From: Syntrophaceae bacterium PtaB.Bin038
GTDB taxonomy: Bacteria; Desulfobacterota; Syntrophia; Syntrophales; UBA2192
Assembly (NCBI GenBank): GCA_002067855.1
Contig: MVQS01000312.1
Span: 1-6,385 of the forward strand
Reading direction: 5' to 3'
Length of the DNA: 6,385 bases
Shown here: in pieces, positions 1 to 5,919 of the stretch
Layout: the number at the start of each line of letters is the position of its first letter
Numbering within the stretch: position 1 is the stretch's first letter
Program-made: the position numbers and the translations under genes
The notes under the pieces: generated by a model
Seen by the model: only the letters and a program-made list of their open reading frames with translations
What the model was told of the DNA's origin: nothing
Database searches by the model: none

Positions 1-47
1 GTATGACCCTGATCTACCTCGCCATCACCCAGGGGATCATCGGCTGA
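1..47 (+). CDS. C-terminal end of an upstream gene (partial, unidentified)
   Basis: The reading frame that includes position 3 runs open from the window edge and ends in tandem stops (TGA at 45-47, then TAA). The visible residues are MTLIYLAITQGIIG, mostly hydrophobic, as at the end of a membrane protein. An in-frame ATG sits at position 3, but a 14-residue gene is unlikely, so I read this as the tail of a gene that begins outside the window. Too little is visible to name a family. Confidence 0.45.
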   Translation, partial: MTLIYLAITQGIIG

Positions 48-278
48 TAACGGTCTTTCCGGCCCCTCCCGTCTTTCCGTGCTTTCGGGTACGGACCTTT
101 TCGCTTCCCTATTCGGCCTGACGGAGATATTAATAAAGGCGGTTCATGGGCCGGCCGTTTCTGCAACCGGGCTCCGGGGAGTCATCGCCGCGTCGGCGGA
201 AATCCAGGTGACTACGCGATTCCGGGTCCGGTCCGACATGCCAAGATTCATCGTCGTCAAAGGCCGTGAACCCGATTT
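48..278. other. Intergenic spacer upstream of the CDF transporter gene
   Basis: This 231-base stretch has no convincing gene; the frames open through it lack a ribosome binding site and are shadows of neighbouring frames. It holds a short hairpin at 76-95 that may end the upstream transcript, and an AT-rich patch (TATTAATAAA, 128-137) in otherwise GC-rich DNA. That patch is the best place for a promoter -10 region, with a poor -35 (TTCCCT, 105-110) 17 bases upstream. A small GCCG/CGGC stem lies around 188-199. I recognise no riboswitch. Confidence 0.4.
76..100 (+). terminator. Weak candidate terminator after the upstream gene
   Basis: TCCGT (76-80) can pair with ACGGA (91-95) around a 10-base loop, followed by CCTTTT. 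The stem is only 5 bp and the T-run is short, so this is a weak intrinsic-terminator candidate. Its support is its position just downstream of the tandem stop codons. Confidence 0.25.
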
Positions 279-1199
279 TTGGACCCCCTGAATCAGATCG
301 TGCAAATGCAGCGGGATAACAAACTTCTCCTCATCCTGGCCTTCAATACGACCCTGATGATCCTGGAGATCGTGGGCGGAATCCTCAGCAACAGCCTCGC
401 CCTGCTGAGCGACGCGGGGCACATGCTGACGGACTCGCTCGCCGTCTTCCTGAGCTACCTCGCCATTCGCTGGGGCCGCAGGCCCGCCACCCATCGCCGG
501 ACCTTCGGGTACCACCGGGCCGAGATCCTCGTGGCCCTGGCCAACGGGGTGGCGCTCCTCGCCGTTGCCGGCTACATCTTCTACGAGGCGGTCCTGCGGT
601 TCTTCCATCCGCAGGAGGTCAAGACCGGCATCCTCCTCGTCGTCGCGACGATCGGCCTCGCGGGGAACCTCTTCGGTCTTTTCATCCTGAAAGGGGAGAG
701 CCACGAAAACCTCAATCTCCGCAGCGCCTTCTTACACATCCTGGCCGACGCGCTTTCCTCCGTGGGCGTCATCATCGGCGGCGTGATCATCCGGCTGACC
801 GGGTGGTATCTGGTCGATTCCCTCATTGGGGTGCTCATCGGGGGCATCGTGCTGCGCGGTGCCGTCGATCTCGTTTTCGAGTCCGGGGAAATCCTGCTGG
901 AGGCGGCCCCGCGCGATATCGACATGACGGAGCTGAAGGGGGAGATGGAGAAGGTCCCGGGAGTCAGGGGGGTGCACGACATCCACGTCTGGACGATCGG
1001 CTCGGGCCGGAGGGCCCTGAGCGCACACCTGATGACGGACGACATCACGACCCGCGAGGGGCAGGAAATCGCCTGCCGCGTCCGCGCCGTGCTGGCCGAG
1101 ACGTTTTCCATCACCCACACGACGCTGGAGATGGAATGCGACAGCTGCCTGAGCCAGAGCTGCGAGTACGTTCCGAAAAAGGGGGGCCTGAGCGTCTGA
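279..1199 (+). CDS. Cation diffusion facilitator (CDF) family metal exporter, ZitB/CzcD-like
   Basis: Inner-membrane proton-coupled antiporter expected to export Zn2+ and related divalent ions (Co2+, Cd2+) from the cytoplasm. The 306-aa length fits the family. Six membrane segments can be traced at about residues 16-36, 40-62, 82-104, 116-137, 151-171 and 175-197. The transport-site residues are present: HMLTD in TM2 (H48, D52) and HILAD in TM5 (H153, D157), the H-D/H-D pattern of Zn-type CDFs. A cytoplasmic ferredoxin-like domain follows (about 210-286), including VHDIHVW and His250. The C-terminus adds a Cys cluster (C287, C290, C295) that may bind metal. The start is uncertain: the TTG at 279 gives the longest frame (a stop lies just upstream), but an in-frame ATG at 306 would give 297 aa; neither has a strong Shine-Dalgarno. 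It converges with fabD, stop codons 18 bases apart. Family assignment is firm; the metal is inferred. Confidence 0.93.
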   Translation: MDPLNQIVQMQRDNKLLLILAFNTTLMILEIVGGILSNSLALLSDAGHMLTDSLAVFLSYLAIRWGRRPATHRRTFGYHRAEILVALANGVALLAVAGYIFYEAVLRFFHPQEVKTGILLVVATIGLAGNLFGLFILKGESHENLNLRSAFLHILADALSSVGVIIGGVIIRLTGWYLVDSLIGVLIGGIVLRGAVDLVFESGEILLEAAPRDIDMTELKGEMEKVPGVRGVHDIHVWTIGSGRRALSAHLMTDDITTREGQEIACRVRAVLAETFSITHTTLEMECDSCLSQSCEYVPKKGGLSV

Positions 1200-1217
1200 C
1201 GCGGCCCGCCGCCCTTG

Positions 1218-2162
1218 TCACGCGGGGCAGAGCATCTCCGCGCAGGCGCTGACGGTCGGGACATCCCCCGCGAAGGCCGTCCGCATGTCCTTCCGGATGT
1301 TTTTGATGAGCCCGGTGAGGACCTTCCTGGGTCCTACCTCCACGATCGTGTCGATTCCCATTTGCGCCATCCGCTCGATCGTTTCCTGCCAGCGGACCGG
1401 CGAGACGATCTGCCCTGCCAGCAGCTCCGCCGCATTGTCCCGGCAGTAGAGAAGGACGGGATCGCAGTTCGGCACGACGGGGCTCCGGAAGGGCTTGAAG
1501 GCCGCCCGTTCCAGGTCTTTTCGAAACCGCACGGCGGCCTGCGCCAGCAGGCGGCAATGGCAGGGCACGCTGATCGGCAGCCTCACCACGAGCCTCGCCC
1601 CGATCTCCTTTGCCCGTTCCATCAGCCGCTCCACGGCGCGGGCATGGCCGGAGGCGACGGCCTGGTTCGGCGCATTGATGTTCGCCAGGTCGACGGGCTC
1701 CCCTTCCCGGGAGGCGTCCTCGACGAGGGCCTTCATCTGCTCAAGCGTGAGGCCGACGACGGCCGCCATGGCCCCGAGACCCGGGGGCACCGCTTCCTCG
1801 TGGAGCTGTGCCCGCGACCGGACAAGCGTCAGGACTTCCTCGAGGCCCAGGGAGCCGGCGGCATAGATGGCGCTGTACTCGCCGAGGCTGTGACCCGCGA
1901 TCGCCGCCGGGTCCAGGCCGCAGCGGTTGCGTAGCGCCTCGTAGGCCGCGATCTCGAAGACGAGAACGGCAAGCTGGGTGTTGACGGTCCGGTCGAGGCG
2001 GTCCTTCGGGCCGTGGAGGCAGAGGGAGAGGAGGTCATCGCCAAGGATCGCGCAGGCCCGGTCGAAAACGCTGCGGAACGCTGCGTCCTGCTCGCACAGG
2101 TCCGCCCCCATGCCCACGAACTGGGACCCCTGTCCCGGGAAGACGAGACCGATCTTGCCCAT
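1218..2162 (-). CDS. fabD: Malonyl-CoA:ACP transacylase (FabD)
   Basis: Cytoplasmic enzyme that moves malonyl from CoA to the phosphopantetheine of ACP, supplying extender units for fatty-acid or polyketide-type condensation. The 314-aa length is normal. Motifs in order: GQGSQ at 10-14 (Q11, oxyanion hole); GHSLGEY at 90-96 with the nucleophile S92; R117, which in the family holds the malonyl carboxylate and so argues for malonyl rather than neutral acyl groups; VPCHC with catalytic H202; and a C-terminal GPRKVLTGLIK segment where most FabDs have GPGKVL. The ATG at 2162 is preceded by AAAGGAG with a 7-base spacer. It is the last gene of the FabH-ACP-PhaC-FabD cluster but is separated from phaC by 224 bases carrying a repeat hairpin, so it may be expressed partly on its own. 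It could be the housekeeping FabD or a pathway-dedicated copy; the window cannot decide. Confidence 0.95.
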   Translation of the reverse strand: MGKIGLVFPGQGSQFVGMGADLCEQDAAFRSVFDRACAILGDDLLSLCLHGPKDRLDRTVNTQLAVLVFEIAAYEALRNRCGLDPAAIAGHSLGEYSAIYAAGSLGLEEVLTLVRSRAQLHEEAVPPGLGAMAAVVGLTLEQMKALVEDASREGEPVDLANINAPNQAVASGHARAVERLMERAKEIGARLVVRLPISVPCHCRLLAQAAVRFRKDLERAAFKPFRSPVVPNCDPVLLYCRDNAAELLAGQIVSPVRWQETIERMAQMGIDTIVEVGPRKVLTGLIKNIRKDMRTAFAGDVPTVSACAEMLCPA

Positions 2163-2386
2163 CTCTTCTCTCCTTTATGCCTGCGGGGACTTCTCGCCGG
2201 CGGTGATGCTATCCGAAACAACCGTGACACGCTGCGAAGTTAGGAAGTGATGAAGAGCGGAAGAGTGGCGTGGAAGGAAGATTGTTTCCTTCGTCTTTCC
2301 GCTCTTCCTCGCTTCTGCTCTTCCGATCTTCGCTTCCACATCGCCCGACATGAAGGCAAGGCTACCGCTGCTCGCTGCATGGACCG
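2163..2386. other. Gap between phaC and fabD, carrying the GAAG-octamer element
   Basis: This 224-base gap has no gene I believe. The fabD Shine-Dalgarno (AAAGGAG) lies at 2176-2170 on the minus strand. About 2236-2336 is filled by the octamer repeat pair described separately. The remainder (2337-2386) contains nothing I recognise. No clear sigma70-type promoter for fabD is visible. The gap is unusually long compared with the 25-27 base spacings in the rest of the cluster. Confidence 0.6.
2236..2336. repeat. Inverted pair of GAAGNNNN octamer arrays (copy 1)
   Basis: On the plus strand GAAG starts at 2236, 2244, 2252 and 2260, an exact 8-base period (units GAAGTTAG, GAAGTGAT, GAAGAGCG, GAAGAGTG). 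On the opposite strand the same type of unit faces back: CTTC at 2304, 2312, 2320 and 2328, again exactly 8 apart. The arms can fold: GAAGAGCGG (2252-2260) pairs with CCGCTCTTC (2299-2307), and GAAGGAA (2273-2279) with TTCCTTC (2286-2292) around a 6-base loop. No T-run follows the hairpin on the minus strand, so it is not a classic intrinsic terminator, though it could slow transcription or mark an mRNA end between phaC and fabD. The same family occurs at 6146-6231. Confidence 0.8.
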
Positions 2387-4039
2387 CTACGCTTCCATGA
2401 CATAGCTTCCCGGCGCCCTCTCGAGAGGCGGGTGCCGCGGGGTCCCCATCGCTGGCGGATCGCCGGGCGTAAGACTCCGGGCGGCGAGCCACTGTGTCCA
2501 GTCCTCCCACCAGGAGCCGCGCCTCTCCTGCTGGCGGCTAAGCCACGGCTCCGGGTCCGCCTCGCCCCGGGCCTCGCCGGCCCAGTATTTCCTTCTGGAC
2601 ATCTCCGACGGGGGGTTCACGATGCCCGTGATGTGCCCCTCGCTGGAAAGGACGTAGCGGACCGGGCCCGCGACCTTGTCGCAGACCTTGAACGTGCCCT
2701 TCCACGGGCAGATGTGGTCGATCTGCGCCCCCACCGCATAGAGGGGCTGCGTGATCCGCTCCAGGTCGATGGGCCGATCCCCGAGGGTCAGGGCGTCTTT
2801 TCGGACGAGCCGGTTGTTCAGGTAGAACTCGCGAAGGTAGAACGAGCCCATCGCGGCCGGCAGCCGCGTGCCGTCGCTGTTCCAGAACAGCAGGTCCGAC
2901 TTGGGCGGGGGCATGCCGCAGAGGAGGCTGTTGGTGAAGTTGCGCCAGATCAGGCTGTCCGAACCCAGGAGGCGGAAGGCCAGCTCGATGGTTTTTTCGC
3001 TCAGGTACCCCTGGGCCTTCATGGTCGCCTCGAGCCACTCGACGGACTGACGGGTCACGAAAAACCCGATGTCGCCGGGCTCCGAGAAATCCACCAGCGT
3101 TGAGAACAGGGACCAGTCGACCACGGGGAAGGGATGCGCCCCCCCGGGCGGCTCCCGGTTGAGCCAGGCCATGAGGGCCGAAAGGGCCGTCCCCCCGATG
3201 CAGTATCCCGACGCATGGACCGGCGCACCGCCACAGACGGTGCTTGCGACCCGGATCGCCTGCAGGGCGCCGCGCAGCATGTAGTCGTCGAAGGTGACGT
3301 CGCGCATGCCGGCGTCCGGGTTTTTCCAGCTGATCATGAAGACGGTGAACCCCCTGTCGCGCATATAACGGACAAAGCTCATCGGCGCCGTCAGATCGAA
3401 GATGTAGAATTTGTTGATCCAGGGCTGGATGAACACCACGGGGACGGGGTAGGTCGTGCGGGTGGCCGGCTCGTACTGGATCAGCTCCATCAGGTCGTTG
3501 CGGAAGATGACTGCGCCGGGGGTCGCGGCGATGTCCCGGCCGACCCGGAAGGCACGGGTATCGGCCATCCGCATCAGGGGGTGGCCGTCGAGGAGATCCT
3601 CGGCGTAGGCCTGCAGCCCCCGGGCAAGACTCTCCCCGTTTGATTCCAGGAACCGTTTGACGGCGGAGAAGTTCGTCCAGAAGTAATTCGAGGGCGACAG
3701 GCCGTTGATGACCTGCCGGGTCCAGAAGAGCACCCGTTCCCGCTGCCTGCCCTCGAGGCCCGGCGACTGCACGACCAGGTCACGGATCCAGTCCTGGCAG
3801 ATGGCGTGGTGCCGCCGGGCCAGCCGCCCCACAGACCTGAGCGCGTCGAGGAAGTCGGGCTGCCCGGGTTCCTCCCCCGGTTCCGGTTTTCCGATGTGCT
3901 GGAAATCCTTCAACTCTTCCAGGGTTGCCTCCTGGAGCTGCAGGGCCAGCTGCGCCTGCCTGCGCGCCAGCTCCAGCGGCCGCTCCCTCCAGGACTGCTG
4001 CACGTCCTGCAGCGCAGAGAGGATATTGAAAGGGTCCAT
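2387..4039 (-). CDS. phaC: Poly(3-hydroxyalkanoate) synthase, class I-like (PhaC)
   Basis: Alpha/beta-hydrolase-fold enzyme that polymerises (R)-3-hydroxyacyl-CoA into polyhydroxyalkanoate at the surface of storage granules. At 550 aa it is close to class I synthases and longer than class III PhaC. An N-terminal region (about 1-100) precedes the conserved segment FWTRQVINGLSPSNYFWTN (105-123). Catalytic residues: C280 in the lipase-like box GYCIGG (278-283), D441 in GAQIDHICPW, and H469 in SSEGHITGIVNPP. The FWNSDGTRLP stretch (385-394) is another family signature. The C-terminus ends APGSYVMEA, like the APG-Y-V tail of class I enzymes, so the protein looks complete. The ATG at 4039 has GGAGGA with a 7-base spacer and lies 25 bases after the ACP stop. 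No PhaE, PhaR or phasin is nearby. Because its neighbours handle ACP thioesters, an acyltransferase role or acyl-ACP-fed polymerisation is possible; that is inference. Confidence 0.92.
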   Translation of the reverse strand: MDPFNILSALQDVQQSWRERPLELARRQAQLALQLQEATLEELKDFQHIGKPEPGEEPGQPDFLDALRSVGRLARRHHAICQDWIRDLVVQSPGLEGRQRERVLFWTRQVINGLSPSNYFWTNFSAVKRFLESNGESLARGLQAYAEDLLDGHPLMRMADTRAFRVGRDIAATPGAVIFRNDLMELIQYEPATRTTYPVPVVFIQPWINKFYIFDLTAPMSFVRYMRDRGFTVFMISWKNPDAGMRDVTFDDYMLRGALQAIRVASTVCGGAPVHASGYCIGGTALSALMAWLNREPPGGAHPFPVVDWSLFSTLVDFSEPGDIGFFVTRQSVEWLEATMKAQGYLSEKTIELAFRLLGSDSLIWRNFTNSLLCGMPPPKSDLLFWNSDGTRLPAAMGSFYLREFYLNNRLVRKDALTLGDRPIDLERITQPLYAVGAQIDHICPWKGTFKVCDKVAGPVRYVLSSEGHITGIVNPPSEMSRRKYWAGEARGEADPEPWLSRQQERRGSWWEDWTQWLAARSLTPGDPPAMGTPRHPPLERAPGSYVMEA

Positions 4040-4064
4040 GCCGCGATCCTCCGCAAGGGGCGAA

Positions 4065-4313
4065 TCAGTTGTTCTTGACGTACCGCCCGATGTACTCGAT
4101 CAGTTCCCCGAGGGTCATGTCCTCGGTCAACATGTCCAGAGACACTTTCAGGGGGAAGCGCTCCTCGAGGAACACCTGCAGGTTGACGGCCGCCATGGAG
4201 TCGTAATCGGGGATGTCGCCCAGGCGCATCTGCGGCGTGATCGGGATCTTCCCGACATCGGGGAACAGGTCCATGATGCCGCCCTTGATGGTGGTCAGGA
4301 TCGTCTCGTTCAT
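4065..4313 (-). CDS. Stand-alone acyl carrier protein
   Basis: Small acidic carrier protein of 82 aa, the usual ACP size. The 4'-phosphopantetheine attachment site is S39 in YDSMAAVNLQ; the motif is DSM rather than the DSL of housekeeping AcpP. The rest fits a four-helix ACP: an N-terminal helix (ETILTTIKGGIMDLF), the recognition helix after S39, and a C-terminal helix (LGELIEYIGRYV). The ATG at 4313 is preceded by GAGGAG with a 5-base spacer. It sits 27 bases after the FabH-like gene and 25 bases before phaC, so the three are probably co-transcribed. The divergent motif and the placement suggest a dedicated carrier for this cluster, not the general fatty-acid ACP. It would need a phosphopantetheinyl transferase from elsewhere in the genome. 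Confidence 0.92.
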   Translation of the reverse strand: MNETILTTIKGGIMDLFPDVGKIPITPQMRLGDIPDYDSMAAVNLQVFLEERFPLKVSLDMLTEDMTLGELIEYIGRYVKNN

Positions 4314-4340
4314 GTCTTCTCCTCTCTTTCTCCGGGATGA

Positions 4341-5321
4341 TCAGATGCGGATCAGGTTCGCCCCCCAGGAGAGCCCTCCCCCGAAGGTGGCGATCACCAC
4401 GAGATCCCCGGGGGCCAGGTCCCCCCGGGAGACGGCCTCGTCGAGCGCGATGAGCACCGACGCGCTCGCCGTGTTGCCGTAGCGGTCGAGGTTGACGAAG
4501 AACCTCTCCCGCGGGATGCCGAGCCGATCGGCGATCCCGTGAAGGATGTTGATGTTGGCCTGATGACAGATGAAGCGCTTCACCTCCCCCGGCGCCGCGC
4601 CGGCTTCCTCGAGAAGCCTGCGGATGACCTTCGGACCCTTGTCCATGGTGAAGGCGAAGACCTCCTCACCTTTCATGCGGAAATAGGCCGAGCGCGGGCC
4701 GGGCATCTTCTCGAAGGGGAGCATGGTCCCGCCCCCGGGGACGCAGATCGTATCGCATCGGCTGCCGTCGGTGCCGAGACAGGAGTGCAGGACCCCCTGC
4801 GGGCCGCCGTTCGCCGCCTGGAACAGGACGGCGCCCGCACCGTCCCCGAAGAAGGGGTACGTCGAGAAGTCTCTGGGGCTGAGGATCTTGGAGTACATCT
4901 CGGAGGCGATGAGGAGGATCGTCCTGAACGCCCCCGATCGGATGAGGGAGTCGACGACGGCGATGCCGAAGGAGCCGCCGGAGCAGACGGAGTTGATGTC
5001 GAAGGCAAAGGCGTTGGCCGCCCCCAGTTTGTGCTGGACCCGCGTGGCCGTGGCCGGCTGCATGCGGTCGGGCGAGGAGGTGGACAGGACGATTCCCTCG
5101 AGGTTCTCCGGCCGGAAATCGATCTTTTGCAGGCAGGTCCGCGCCGCTGCGACGGCCAGGTCCGACGTGCATTGATCCTCGGCTGCGTGCCTGCGGCTCT
5201 GCACGCCCGTCTTTTCCGCGATCAGCCTGCGGGCTTCTGGCGAAAACTGGGAGAGGTCCTCGTTGGAAAGGATCCGGTCGGGAAGGAAACTGCCGGTGGA
5301 AAGGATGTAAGCCCGTTGCAT
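4341..5321 (-). CDS. 3-Oxoacyl-ACP synthase III, FabH-like
   Basis: Thiolase-fold condensing enzyme that joins an acyl-CoA starter to malonyl-ACP, giving 3-ketoacyl-ACP plus CO2. The 326-aa length is typical. The FabH triad is complete: C113 in INSVCSGGSFG, H253 in ICHQANINIL, and N283 in RYGNTASASV. The FFGDGAGAVLF stretch (157-167) and the C-terminal FGGGLSWGANLIRI are strongly FabH-like. The conserved loop reads GNTASAS where housekeeping FabH usually has GNTSAAS, hinting at a specialised paralogue. The ATG at 5321 has GGAGGA with a 7-base spacer. It is the first gene of the minus-strand cluster, followed by ACP, PhaC and FabD. Starter specificity cannot be read by eye. I leave the symbol blank because FabH-like paralogues with other roles are common. 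Confidence 0.92.
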   Translation of the reverse strand: MQRAYILSTGSFLPDRILSNEDLSQFSPEARRLIAEKTGVQSRRHAAEDQCTSDLAVAAARTCLQKIDFRPENLEGIVLSTSSPDRMQPATATRVQHKLGAANAFAFDINSVCSGGSFGIAVVDSLIRSGAFRTILLIASEMYSKILSPRDFSTYPFFGDGAGAVLFQAANGGPQGVLHSCLGTDGSRCDTICVPGGGTMLPFEKMPGPRSAYFRMKGEEVFAFTMDKGPKVIRRLLEEAGAAPGEVKRFICHQANINILHGIADRLGIPRERFFVNLDRYGNTASASVLIALDEAVSRGDLAPGDLVVIATFGGGLSWGANLIRI

Positions 5322-5396
5322 CTCTGTGTCCTCCGAGATGTCGGTCTACATGTTTGTCCTCCCGTTGCTTCGACGCGCGGTTTCATTCCGTTCGGC

Positions 5397-5425
5397 TTAA
5401 CGGCCGTAAAGACAAAATGACTCAA
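5397..5425 (-). promoter_or_regulatory. Candidate promoter of the FabH-ACP-PhaC(-FabD) cluster
   Basis: On the minus strand TTGAGT (5425-5420) and CGTTAA (5402-5397) are separated by 17 bases, about 75-80 bases upstream of the FabH-like start codon. The -35 matches well but the -10 is poor. A CCGTT/AACGG dyad overlaps the -10 and could bind a regulator. This is the best sigma70-like candidate I see in the spacer; an alternative sigma factor is possible. Confidence 0.25.
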
Positions 5426-5558
5426 CATTCGTGCCTTACGTTGTTCTCCCGGATGGATGCTTTTTCGTGTGTCGTAAGTGTGGGCGAGATGAAGTACAAC
5501 AAAAAAGAGAATCCGGGCAGCAGGTATGCAGGATAGTTGCGAAACAGAGGAAAGTCAA

Positions 5559-5598
5559 GGACTCAGGGACCGGGCCGGCATCGCAGTTCCCGCAGTCC
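5559..5598 (-). terminator. Hairpin downstream of the 79-aa gene, possible terminator
   Basis: GGACT-CA-GGGA (5559-5569) pairs with TCCC-GC-AGTCC (5588-5598): 9 base pairs interrupted by a 2x2 internal loop. It begins 8 bases after the stop codon of the 79-aa gene in its direction of transcription. No U-run follows on the minus strand, so termination is not assured. Position is the main argument. Confidence 0.3.
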
Positions 5599-5605
5599 TC
5601 GGCAT

Positions 5606-5845
5606 TCACTGTATCTGCTTGTCCGTCCAGAATTCGAACTGTTCGCCGCGGTCGTTGACGAGGACCGACGTCACCGCGCCGAAGCGGAGCCCGACCCGCT
5701 TTCCCTCGAACTCGTAGCCCCAGGGGCACCAGCCCTTCTTGGCGTCGAGGACCCACTTCTCCCCGTTAGCGCGCTCCACGACGAGCTCGCCCGTGTGCAG
5801 ATCTTCCACCAGGAGAGCTTCTTCAAGGCCCTGATCGTTTTCCAT
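5606..5845 (-). CDS. Small protein of unknown function (79 aa)
   Basis: I do not recognise the family. The 79-aa product is soluble-looking and acidic at its N-terminus, with alternating hydrophobic and charged residues typical of a small all-beta fold (GELVVERANGEKWVL, KRVGLRFGAVTSVLV, EQFEFWTD). A WCPWGYEF motif lies in the middle (C40). No signal peptide or membrane segment is evident. The ATG at 5845 has AGGAG with a 9-base spacer; another ATG at 5853 lies in a different frame and has no room for a ribosome site. It is divergent from the four-cysteine gene at 5920, with only 74 bases between the start codons and a near-palindrome there, so the two may share regulation. It points toward the fabH-like cluster but is 284 bases from it. 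Confidence 0.72.
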   Translation of the reverse strand: MENDQGLEEALLVEDLHTGELVVERANGEKWVLDAKKGWCPWGYEFEGKRVGLRFGAVTSVLVNDRGEQFEFWTDKQIQ

Positions 5846-5864
5846 CGGTTCATGCTCCTGACGG

Positions 5865-5903
5865 TTTTCGTTGACGGGGCGGCCGCCTTCCGTTAAACGA
5901 AAA
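5865..5903. promoter_or_regulatory. 39-base near-palindrome in a divergent promoter region
   Basis: TTTTCGTT (5865-5872) is the perfect inverse of AACGAAAA (5896-5903). Inside it ACGG (5874-5877) pairs with CCGT (5890-5893), and the centre is the perfect palindrome GGCGGCCGCC (5878-5887). The whole lies in the 74 bases between the divergent starts at 5845 and 5920. Promoter-like hexamers fall within it: plus strand TTGACG (5871-5876) then, after 17 bases, TAAACG (5894-5899), which would start transcription just before the GGAGGT ribosome site at 5907. The reverse strand has a similar but weaker arrangement. It could be an operator for both genes or a hairpin at the mRNA start. Confidence 0.5.
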
Positions 5904-5919
5904 TACGGAGGTGGTCAAG

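Larger units (their letters stand above)
5322..5605. other. Upstream region of the fabH-like cluster
   Basis: These 284 bases lie between the 79-aa gene and the FabH-like gene, both on the minus strand. They contain the FabH-like Shine-Dalgarno (TCCTCC at 5329-5334, read on the minus strand), a promoter candidate around 5397-5425 and a hairpin just after the 79-aa gene (5559-5598). CCGTT/AACGG (5388-5392 and 5399-5403) forms a small dyad overlapping the candidate -10. Short open frames here lack ribosome binding sites; one (5431-5658, plus) contains a CRKC motif but I do not believe it. Confidence 0.5.

Noticed and set aside
144..704. Long minus-strand open frame (186 codons) overlapping the CDF gene
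   Set aside because: It lies antisense to a confidently identified transporter, has no recognisable domain and its composition (Glu, Asp, Gly, Arg-rich) is that of an antisense shadow in GC-rich DNA.
1200..1217. Terminator in the 18-base gap between the CDF and fabD stop codons
   Set aside because: GC-rich, but no stem of useful length followed by a T-run on either strand.
581..1264. Minus-strand open frame of 227 codons antisense to the CDF gene
   Set aside because: Ser, Arg and Pro-rich product with no domain; it also overlaps the end of fabD. A typical GC-rich shadow frame.
2236..2336. CRISPR-like array
   Set aside because: The repeats are only 8 bases long with no unique spacers and no cas genes are present.
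2432..3103. Plus-strand open frame of 223 codons antisense to phaC
   Set aside because: The phaC frame has all its catalytic motifs; this product is Arg, Pro, Gly, Ala-rich and matches nothing I know.
4539..5420. Plus-strand open frame of 293 codons antisense to the FabH-like gene
   Set aside because: Long only because the GC-rich FabH frame leaves few stops opposite it; no ribosome site or domain.
5431..5658. Plus-strand frame with a CRKC motif upstream of the cluster
   Set aside because: GTG start without a Shine-Dalgarno, runs into the opposite-strand 79-aa gene, and a single CxxC is expected by chance.
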